Positions 15,252-20,882 of a DNA stretch of 20,882 nt are shown here, in pieces (the stretch's first letter is position 1; every line of letters begins with the position of its first letter). The translations under genes were made by a program, and so were the position numbers. This DNA is from Bacteroidota bacterium (lineage in GTDB: Bacteria > Bacteroidota > Bacteroidia > Flavobacteriales > Flavobacteriaceae). The stretch lies in assembly GCA_023437485.1 (NCBI GenBank), contig JAEZGB010000004.1, positions 1-20,882 on the forward strand, read 5' to 3'. Under the pieces are notes generated by a model. It ran no database searches. It worked only from the letters and a program-made list of their open reading frames with translations, and was not told the origin of the DNA.

Positions 15252-16115
15252 TCACTCTTTTCCCGCGCGGGACAGGTACTCTTTTTCCTCGGCGCTCAGG
15301 CTGTCATACCCTGATTTGCTGATTTTGTCCAGAATCTCGTCAATGCGTCGTTGCTGCAAACTCTTGGCTGTGGCCCTGACAGTTTGGGCATTGTGGGTAC
15401 GATAAACTTTTTTAAACGGGGTCTTTTTGGGCAATGGCTTCAGTCCAGCTGCCCAGCCAAAAGCTCCTGCCATCCAGCTTCCCAGGTCACGACCACGTTT
15501 GATTTGAACCACGTAAATATAGCCAAAAAATGCCCCGGCCAGGTGTGCCACGTGCCCACCGGTATTTTCAGCCAGGATGTACAAAAGATCAATCAGGATC
15601 ACAACTGCCGCAATATGCCAAAGCTGGACCCGCCCAATAAGAAGCAATTGGACCTGCATGTGTGGCGAATAGGAGGCGGCCCCGATTAACACGGCCATAA
15701 TGGCGCCCGACGCACCCACGATCATCGATTGCCCGCCCACCAGGGCATAGAACCCCATAAAACAAAGCCCGGAAAAAATTGCCGAAGTAAGGTATAGCCC
15801 CAGCATTTGCCGACCGGTAAAAAAGGTCAGGAAAAGCCGGCCTGAAAAATTGAGAATGATCAAATTGAAAAGCAAATGGAAAAACCCTGCGTGAAAAAAC
15901 GAATAGGTTAGCAGTGTCCAGGGCCGGGTAAGTACCGTCATCGGGTTTGACGATAGTGCCAGCCAATCCGGATAATCAAAATGCGCCGACCTGAATTTGT
16001 AAAACAACAAAATGGAAAGCAGGAACACCCCGATATTGAAAAAGATCAGACGGGTGGTCACATCGCCGGCGCGGTACTGCATTTTCAAATCACTTCCAAT
16101 CCCCATCAATCCCAA
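15252..16115 (-). CDS. Rhomboid-family intramembrane serine protease with a C-terminal extension
   Basis: This 287-residue protein is a six-helix rhomboid protease. The catalytic Ser136 is in VGASGAIM and the catalytic His191 in HVAHLAGA; the oxyanion-side motif HAGFFHLLFN (75-84) has the conserved His and Asn. After the last helix, near residue 205, there is a basic linker and a charged C-terminal tail (about 250-287, QQRRIDEILDKISKSG with YDSLSAEEKEYL), a domain I recall as DUF6576 in Bacteroidota rhomboids. It overlaps the preceding rhomboid gene by 10 bp, which supports coupled translation; Met4 is an alternative start that would remove the overlap. The substrates are unknown. Confidence 0.92.
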   Translation of the reverse strand: MGLMGIGSDLKMQYRAGDVTTRLIFFNIGVFLLSILLFYKFRSAHFDYPDWLALSSNPMTVLTRPWTLLTYSFFHAGFFHLLFNLIILNFSGRLFLTFFTGRQMLGLYLTSAIFSGLCFMGFYALVGGQSMIVGASGAIMAVLIGAASYSPHMQVQLLLIGRVQLWHIAAVVILIDLLYILAENTGGHVAHLAGAFFGYIYVVQIKRGRDLGSWMAGAFGWAAGLKPLPKKTPFKKVYRTHNAQTVRATAKSLQQRRIDEILDKISKSGYDSLSAEEKEYLSRAGKE

Positions 16116-16852
16116 CGATTGTTGTTAAACTGATTTTTTTTCCAGTACCACATCATCAAAAATCCCACAAGCGCGCCTCCGATGTGGGCAAAGTGCGCGA
16201 TACCGCTTCCGCCGCCAAATATTGATTTGCCCGAGATGCCCATAAAAAGGTCAATGAGCAAAAGGCCAGGTACAAAATATTTGGCTTTGATGGGAACGGG
16301 AACAAACATGAGCATAAGCCCGGTGTTGGGGAACATACACGCAAAGGCGACCAATAGCCCATAAATGGCACCTGAGGCTCCAACCGCCGGGGTGTTGAAC
16401 GAGTCAAACAACCCTTGCAACACGCCCTCGCCCACCCTTTCCGGATCATAGTTTATCCGGCCTGATGTGAGGAATGCGTCGATCTCGGCCTGCGACAGCC
16501 CTGATCCAACCAACTCCGACATCGCGCTCTGGACTTGGATGTAATTGACACCTGTATGCAAGAGGGCGGCGCCCAATCCGCAGGAAATGTAAAAAAACAG
16601 GAACTTCTTTGACCCCCAAAACTGTTCCAGCGCCGACCCGAACGAGTAAAGCGCAAACATATTGAAAAGGATATGCATCAGGTTGGCGTGCATAAACATG
16701 TGCGTGATGGGCTGCCAAAACCTGAAATCAGGATTTTCAGGGTAATAAAGCGAAAGAAAGGAATAGGCCGCATCGCCTACCCATTGCGAACCGGCAAAGA
16801 AGATCACGTTAATGATCAGCAATTGTTTGACGGTTGGGGTCATGTTCATCAT
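16106..16852 (-). CDS. Rhomboid-family intramembrane serine protease
   Basis: This 248-residue protein is the first of two tandem rhomboids. HANLMHILFN (55-64), Ser160 in VGASGAIYG and His223 in HFAHIGGA give the complete catalytic set. An unusually long loop of roughly 45 residues (about 107-152, polar and acidic) sits between the second or third helix and the catalytic helix. It ends with a short basic tail without the extra domain seen in its neighbour. Its ATG overlaps the mutL stop by 4 bp. The two proteins are clearly different in sequence, so this is an old duplication or two separate lineages rather than a recent copy. Confidence 0.92.
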   Translation of the reverse strand: MMNMTPTVKQLLIINVIFFAGSQWVGDAAYSFLSLYYPENPDFRFWQPITHMFMHANLMHILFNMFALYSFGSALEQFWGSKKFLFFYISCGLGAALLHTGVNYIQVQSAMSELVGSGLSQAEIDAFLTSGRINYDPERVGEGVLQGLFDSFNTPAVGASGAIYGLLVAFACMFPNTGLMLMFVPVPIKAKYFVPGLLLIDLFMGISGKSIFGGGSGIAHFAHIGGALVGFLMMWYWKKNQFNNNRWD

Positions 16853-18678
16853 ACGGTAAACTTTTTATCGATATCCTCCACGCGCATGGTGATGAAGGTG
16901 GGTTTTCCAAATGGGGAAAGTTCGGGTTCGCGGCAAGCAAACAATGAATTCACAAGATTCTCCTGTTCACGCGCGGTCAGGTGGACACCTGTTTTAACCG
17001 CGACGCTGCGGGCCATTGAACGGGCAATCGAATCGTTTTGGCTATAACCGGCGCCGGGGATTCCGTCCTGAATGTCGCCAAGTAATTCTTCAAGCACGAT
17101 TGACACTTCGCTTTCGGTGACTTTTACAGGCACTCCCGAAACCACGATGGCGCCCTCCATTTCGTCGTAATCAAATCCTGTCGAGGCCAAAACCGGTTTC
17201 ATTTCCAGCAACAGCCCAACCTGGGCCCTTGGAAAATACAGGGTCAAGGGGAACAGCAGCCGCTGGCTTGCCGATTGGCGCACCGTCATCCCGGCCAGGA
17301 ATTCTTCATACAACACCCGCTGATGCGCACGTTGCTGATCAACGATCACCATCCCGGATTTGATCGGGCTAACGATGTATTTTTTATGCAGTTGATACGT
17401 CCTGCTCAGTTGGACCTCATCAGTTTCCTCAAAGAGCGACGGGGTTACCTCATCGGCGGTTTCAACTTCAGGAACTGCAAGTGCCGCCTGCTCCTTAAGG
17501 CCAACATAAAGGCCTTCCCATGACGGTGATTCGGCTTTTCGGAATGAATTCACCGGACCGGGTTTTGGCTTGTCAAACGGATTGAACGAGCCGTTGAGAT
17601 CGATGGTCGGCAATTCGGCCTGTTGGTTTCTATAACTGTACGGCGTATCAAGATTGGAATCCCGGTCAAAATCAAGGATTGGCGCCACGTTGAACTGGCC
17701 AAGGCTGTGTTTTATCGCCGACCGCAAAATCGCGTAAAGCGAATGTTCGTCGTCAAACTTGATTTCAGTCTTGGTTGGGTGGATGTTGATGTCGATGCTT
17801 TCCGGGGGAACCTCAAGATACAGGAAATAGGCGGGTTGGCAACCTTCCTTGAGCAGGCCTTCATAGGCCGAGGTCACGGCATGATGCAGGTAACCGCTTT
17901 TGATAAACCGGTTGTTGACAAAGAAGAACTGTTCACCGCGAGATTTTTTCGCAAATTCGGGTTTGGTAGCAAAGCCTGATAAACGCACGATCTCAGTTTC
18001 CTCTGATACGGGCACGAGCTTTTCATTGGTCTTGCCCTGAAAAATATTGACGATCCGCTGGCGCAGATTGGTCCCCGGAAGGCCAAAAACTTCCTGGTTT
18101 CCCTGGTACATTGAAAATTTTATGGACGGATGCGCCAAGGCAACCCGCTGGAATTCGTCAATGACGTGCCGCATTTCGACCACATCCGACTTTAGGAAAT
18201 TTCGTCGTGCCGGAATATTGTAAAACAGGTTCTTGACTGAAAACGAGGTCCCTTTGGGCACCGCGGCAAGATCCTGAGAAATGAATTTGCTTCCCTCAAT
18301 GATCAAATGCGTCCCGAGTTCCTGATCGCGAAGCCGGGTTTTAAGTTCAACATGGGCAATTGCGGCAATCGAGGCCAGCGCCTCACCTCGGAACCCTTTG
18401 GTCCCCAATGCGAATAGGTCTTCGGCCTGGCGGATTTTGGAAGTGGCATGCCTTGAAAAGCATAATCGCGCGTCTTCATCGCTCATCCCTACTCCATCGT
18501 CAATAACCTGCACAAGAGTTTTCCCGGCATCCTTGATAACCAGGGTGATGTTGCGCGCCCCGGCGTCTACCGCATTTTCCAGCAATTCCTTGACCACCGA
18601 GGCAGGGCGCTGTACCACTTCGCCCGCGGCAATTTGGTTCGCGACGTGATCGGGAAGTAACCTGATGATGCTGGTCAT
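16849..18678 (-). CDS. mutL: DNA mismatch repair protein MutL
   Basis: MutL links MutS mismatch recognition to strand removal. The 609 residues include the GHKL ATPase domain with ELLENAVDAGA (Glu31, Asn35), DDGVGM (60-65) and GFRGEAL (95-101), then the transducer domain with DINIHPTKTEIKF (near 296-308), a Pro-rich linker and the C-terminal dimerisation domain. The start at 18678 (MTSIIRLLPDHVANQIAAGE) is preferred over an in-frame ATG 10 codons upstream because homologues begin there. The endonuclease motifs are degenerate: DQQRAHQR (447-454) replaces DQHAxxER and SPFGKP (588-593) replaces CPHGRP. It heads an operon with two rhomboids and an EEP protein. Confidence 0.95.
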   Translation of the reverse strand: MTSIIRLLPDHVANQIAAGEVVQRPASVVKELLENAVDAGARNITLVIKDAGKTLVQVIDDGVGMSDEDARLCFSRHATSKIRQAEDLFALGTKGFRGEALASIAAIAHVELKTRLRDQELGTHLIIEGSKFISQDLAAVPKGTSFSVKNLFYNIPARRNFLKSDVVEMRHVIDEFQRVALAHPSIKFSMYQGNQEVFGLPGTNLRQRIVNIFQGKTNEKLVPVSEETEIVRLSGFATKPEFAKKSRGEQFFFVNNRFIKSGYLHHAVTSAYEGLLKEGCQPAYFLYLEVPPESIDINIHPTKTEIKFDDEHSLYAILRSAIKHSLGQFNVAPILDFDRDSNLDTPYSYRNQQAELPTIDLNGSFNPFDKPKPGPVNSFRKAESPSWEGLYVGLKEQAALAVPEVETADEVTPSLFEETDEVQLSRTYQLHKKYIVSPIKSGMVIVDQQRAHQRVLYEEFLAGMTVRQSASQRLLFPLTLYFPRAQVGLLLEMKPVLASTGFDYDEMEGAIVVSGVPVKVTESEVSIVLEELLGDIQDGIPGAGYSQNDSIARSMARSVAVKTGVHLTAREQENLVNSLFACREPELSPFGKPTFITMRVEDIDKKFTV

Positions 18679-18695
18679 GTGTTTGGATTGACAGC

Positions 18696-18703
18696 CAAAG
18701 TTA
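18696..18703 (-). promoter_or_regulatory. Candidate -7 promoter element for mutL
   Basis: Read on the minus strand this is TAACTTTG, an exact TAnnTTTG match. Transcription would start near 18689, about 11 bases before the ATG at 18678. No -33 TTG at the normal spacing was found. The position also supports 18678 rather than 18708 as the mutL start. Confidence 0.45.
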
Positions 18704-18786
18704 AACAATTAATGCAAAAGAGCAGGCACCTTGCGGATGCTAGGAAGGGATTGTGCAAACTTTTTCGAGGTGTATTGGAAATTGCC

Positions 18787-19284
18787 TTACCCGGCCTGAA
18801 ACCGCCTGCGGAGATCGGCCATTTGGATTGCGGTAACCGCGGCCTCAATGCCCTTATTGCCGTGGGCGCCGCCGCTTCGGTCAAGGGATTGTTGCTCATT
18901 GTTGTCAGTGAGCAGGCAAAAGATCACCGGCACATCGCCTTTGGCATTGAGGTCCTTGATGCCCTGGGTAACGCCTTCGCAAACGAATTCGAAATGCATC
19001 GTTTCGCCCTTGATCACGCAACCTATGGTAATGATGGCATCGTAAGTGTGTGAATTGAGCATCCGAGCCGCACCGTAGATGAGTTCAAAACTGCCGGGAA
19101 CCTCGATCATTTCAATGTTTCCGGCCTGTGCGCCGCAGTCCAAAAGCGTTTGCAGGCAACCTTTGTAAAGATTGGAAGTGATATGCCCGTTCCAGGCCGA
19201 AACAACAATCCCAAACCGGAAAGCTTCCGCGTTTGGGATTGCATTTTTATCATACTGTGATAAATTCTTGTTTTCTGTTGCCAA
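18787..19284 (-). CDS. ribH: 6,7-dimethyl-8-ribityllumazine synthase
   Basis: RibH joins 5-amino-6-ribitylaminouracil with 3,4-dihydroxy-2-butanone 4-phosphate to make the lumazine precursor of riboflavin. The 165 residues contain SAWNGHIT (29-36, substrate-stacking aromatic Trp31), VPGSFELIY (62-70), GCVIKGETMHFEF (88-100) with His97 as the catalytic histidine, and DRSGGAHGNKG (135-145) for phosphate binding. The length matches subunits that form icosahedral or pentameric assemblies. The gene follows the TPR gene after 10 bp and shares its promoter. No FMN riboswitch was seen, and no other rib genes are near. Confidence 0.96.
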   Translation of the reverse strand: MATENKNLSQYDKNAIPNAEAFRFGIVVSAWNGHITSNLYKGCLQTLLDCGAQAGNIEMIEVPGSFELIYGAARMLNSHTYDAIITIGCVIKGETMHFEFVCEGVTQGIKDLNAKGDVPVIFCLLTDNNEQQSLDRSGGAHGNKGIEAAVTAIQMADLRRRFQAG

Positions 19285-19294
19285 CGGATGTGAA

Positions 19295-20074
19295 TTAACC
19301 CTGTGACAGGCCGATCAGCGCATCAATGTCACGTGCCTCGGGAGCATCTGGGTATTTTTCCTTAATCTCAGTAAAGTGTTTTAGCGCATCGGCCTTTTTG
19401 CCCAGCACGAGTTCTGCCTGGCCGGCCTTAAGCAAGTAACGAGGCGTTGTAAAGTTATTCTCGTTTTTTGAAGCGGCTTTAAGGTAATATTCAAGCGCTT
19501 CGGCGGGCTGATTTTTTTGGGCAAACGCATCGCCAATTGCCCCCTGGGCCATCACGCTCAGGATTTGATCGTCTGATTTAAACTTGTCCAGGTGCTCAAT
19601 GGCCTCGGCGTATTTCCCGGTGTTCAGGTAAGCGATACCGGCGTAATAGTGCGCCAGGTTGCCCGCATCGGTACCGGAATACTCGTCTGCGATCTTTAAA
19701 AATCCGAATTTCCCCTCGGCTCCGTTAAGGGCCAGGTTGAAAAGCGAATCGGGCGATGCACCGTCAACTGCTTTCTGGAAATTTTGCTGCGCGATGAACA
19801 TCTCCTCGGCGGCCTCGTTCTCACGGGGCTCCACAATGAACTTCTGATACAAAACGTAGGCTACCGTTACAAGTGCCGCGACGGCCAAAAACCCGATAAT
19901 GTATTTCTGGTTGCGGGCCACCCACTCTTCCGTGCGCGATGCGCCCTGGTCAAGTTTTGAGAAAACACCTGCCGTAGTTGAATCTTTTTCGTCAATTTGG
20001 ATGTCTTCAATGACTTCCGCCTTTTCAGCCTTCTCCTTTGGTGCCTTGTATCCTCTCTTGTTGTACGTTGCCAT
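19295..20074 (-). CDS. Tetratricopeptide-repeat membrane protein (YfgM/BamD-like arrangement)
   Basis: The 259 residues begin with a Lys/Glu-rich cytoplasmic N-terminus (1-56), have one transmembrane helix near 58-77 (YIIGFLAVAALVTVAYVLY), and end in a periplasmic helical domain with about four TPR units. Recognisable units are NLAHYYAGIAYLNTGKYAEAIEHL, MAQGAIGDAFAQKNQPAEALEYYL and LLKAGQAELVLGKKADALKHF with EIKEKYPDAPEA. The arrangement resembles E. coli YfgM, which associates with the Sec translocon and periplasmic chaperones; that function is inference here. It is the first gene of a two-gene operon with ribH and has a very good promoter match 22 bases upstream. Confidence 0.9.
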   Translation of the reverse strand: MATYNKRGYKAPKEKAEKAEVIEDIQIDEKDSTTAGVFSKLDQGASRTEEWVARNQKYIIGFLAVAALVTVAYVLYQKFIVEPRENEAAEEMFIAQQNFQKAVDGASPDSLFNLALNGAEGKFGFLKIADEYSGTDAGNLAHYYAGIAYLNTGKYAEAIEHLDKFKSDDQILSVMAQGAIGDAFAQKNQPAEALEYYLKAASKNENNFTTPRYLLKAGQAELVLGKKADALKHFTEIKEKYPDAPEARDIDALIGLSQG

Positions 20075-20095
20075 TTATCTTAAATTAATGAGCCG

Positions 20096-20125
20096 CAAAA
20101 ATAAAATTTTTATTATAATGCAAAA
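20096..20125 (-). promoter_or_regulatory. Promoter of the TPR-ribH operon
   Basis: On the minus strand, TTTTG (20125-20121) is followed after exactly 17 bases by TATTTTTG (20103-20096). This matches the Bacteroidota consensus TTG-N17-TAnnTTTG without mismatch. Transcription would start near 20089, about 15 bases before the ATG at 20074. It is the best promoter match in the window. Confidence 0.7.
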
Positions 20126-20187
20126 GGCATTTGCGGGATTTTTTCAATAATTTGCAGCCACCTTTGCACAAGCGATACCCGCCTGTT

Positions 20188-20882
20188 ATGCACCTTAAAA
20201 AACTTTCCCTGCTCAACTATAAAAACCTGCGCGACGAATCATTTGATTTTGACGCCCGGATCAATTGCCTGGTGGGCCGAAACGGGATAGGAAAAACCAA
20301 TGTCCTTGACGCAATTTACCACCTTGCCTTTGGCAAAAGTTATTTTAATCCGCTGGCAGTACAAAACATTGCCCACGGCGAGGATTTCTTTGTAGTGGAT
20401 GGCGAATTTGAAAAGGACGGTCGTAGCCACCACGTGGTTTGCAGCCTTCGCAAAGGCCAGAAAAAAATGCTCAAGCACAACGGCAAGCCCGTCGAGAAGA
20501 TCTCTGAGCATGTAGGATTTATACCGTTGGTGATGATTTCCCCGGCCGACCGCGACCTGATCACCGAGGGAAGCGACGAGCGGCGCAAATTCATCGATTT
20601 GGTCATTTCGCAATTGGACCAGGCTTACCTTGCCACTGTGATCCAATACAACAAGGTGCTTACACAGCGCAACGCTCTGCTTAAATACTTTGCCATCAAC
20701 CGCACCCATGACGCCGATACCCTTGGCGTTTACAACGACCAGCTCAATGACCTGGGCCGGCCGGTATTTGAAGCGCGCCAGGCCTTTATGCGGGAATTCG
20801 TTCCGATTTTTGAGAGGCATTACAACACCATAGCAGGTTCGGTGGAAAACGTTGGCATCACCTACAAAAGCGACCTCCAGGA
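20188..20882 (+). CDS. recF: DNA replication and repair protein RecF, partial (runs off the right edge)
   Basis: RecF is an SMC-like ATPase that, with RecO and RecR, loads RecA on gapped DNA. The window holds 231 codons of an expected length of about 360. It starts at the ATG at 20188 with MHLKKLSLLNYKNL, typical of RecF. The Walker A motif GRNGIGKT is at residues 30-37, followed by NVLDAIYHLAFGKSYFNP. MISPADRDLITEGSDERRKF is the conserved family segment before the coiled arm. The signature and Walker B motifs would lie beyond the edge. It is divergent from the TPR-ribH operon with 113 bases between starts; TA-A-TTTG at 20148-20154 is one base short of a -7 element. The frame is open to the last base. 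Confidence 0.95.
   Translation, partial: MHLKKLSLLNYKNLRDESFDFDARINCLVGRNGIGKTNVLDAIYHLAFGKSYFNPLAVQNIAHGEDFFVVDGEFEKDGRSHHVVCSLRKGQKKMLKHNGKPVEKISEHVGFIPLVMISPADRDLITEGSDERRKFIDLVISQLDQAYLATVIQYNKVLTQRNALLKYFAINRTHDADTLGVYNDQLNDLGRPVFEARQAFMREFVPIFERHYNTIAGSVENVGITYKSDLQ

Noticed and set aside
15252..16852. Tandem rhomboid pair with mutL as a new functional system
   Set aside because: The order mutL, rhomboid, rhomboid, EEP is, as far as I recall, common in Flavobacteriia, and nothing in the sequence links proteolysis to mismatch repair.
20430..20441. Palindrome ACCACGTGGT considered as a parS site, along with other CACGTG sites near 15547 and 19329
   Set aside because: All are inside coding sequence and their flanks do not match TGTTTCACGTGAAACA; no parS could be supported in the window despite parAB.

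Overview
The window looks like a chromosomal segment of a Bacteroidota bacterium, most likely class Flavobacteriia. Three things support this. The gene families and their order are typical of that group: udk–divIC–mutA–mutB, then parA–parB–DUF5683–dapB–lepB, then mutL with two rhomboids and an EEP protein, then TPR–ribH and recF. Several intergenic sites match the Bacteroidota promoter form TTG-N17-TAnnTTTG, and Shine-Dalgarno sequences are not obvious. Base composition looks near 50% GC by eye, which is high for a Flavobacterium. Gene density is high, no insertion sequence, phage or CRISPR was seen, and no gap between genes exceeds 300 bases.

Layout. (1) 1-1141: a small lipoprotein followed by a four-helix b-type cytochrome. 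(2) 1342-5912: uridine kinase, a DivIC/FtsB-like division protein, and both subunits of adenosylcobalamin-dependent methylmalonyl-CoA mutase, which overlap by 4 bp. (3) 6040-7296, minus strand: a lipoprotein of the LVIVD beta-propeller type. (4) 7468-7578: tRNA-Pro(GGG) with its own -7 promoter element and an intrinsic terminator. (5) 7833-8702: an SDR with 2,4-dienoyl-CoA reductase catalytic residues. (6) 8963-13480: a tightly packed run of parA, parB, a DUF5683 membrane protein, dapB and signal peptidase I. (7) 13609-14214: a WbqC-family protein, convergent with and overlapping the end of (8). (8) 14207-18678, minus strand: mutL, two rhomboid proteases and an EEP-family membrane protein as one operon. 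(9) 18787-20074, minus strand: a TPR membrane protein and lumazine synthase, with a strong promoter match. (10) 20188 to the right edge: the first part of recF.

The genes are almost all housekeeping: chromosome segregation (ParAB), replication repair (RecF, MutL), division (DivIC), envelope export and membrane proteolysis (LepB, rhomboids), and lysine/cell wall, riboflavin, pyrimidine-salvage and propionate/odd-chain metabolism. I did not find a convincing new multi-gene system. The parts worth a second look lie between genes. There are two copies of an element with conserved arms and different loops (1181-1290 and 5924-5979). There are also several short tandem arrays, mostly with a 7-bp period, three of which begin at or right after the stop codon of the gene before them. 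Among the proteins, MutL lacks the usual endonuclease motifs and the first lipoprotein has a Cys/Met/His-rich segment next to a haem-binding membrane protein.
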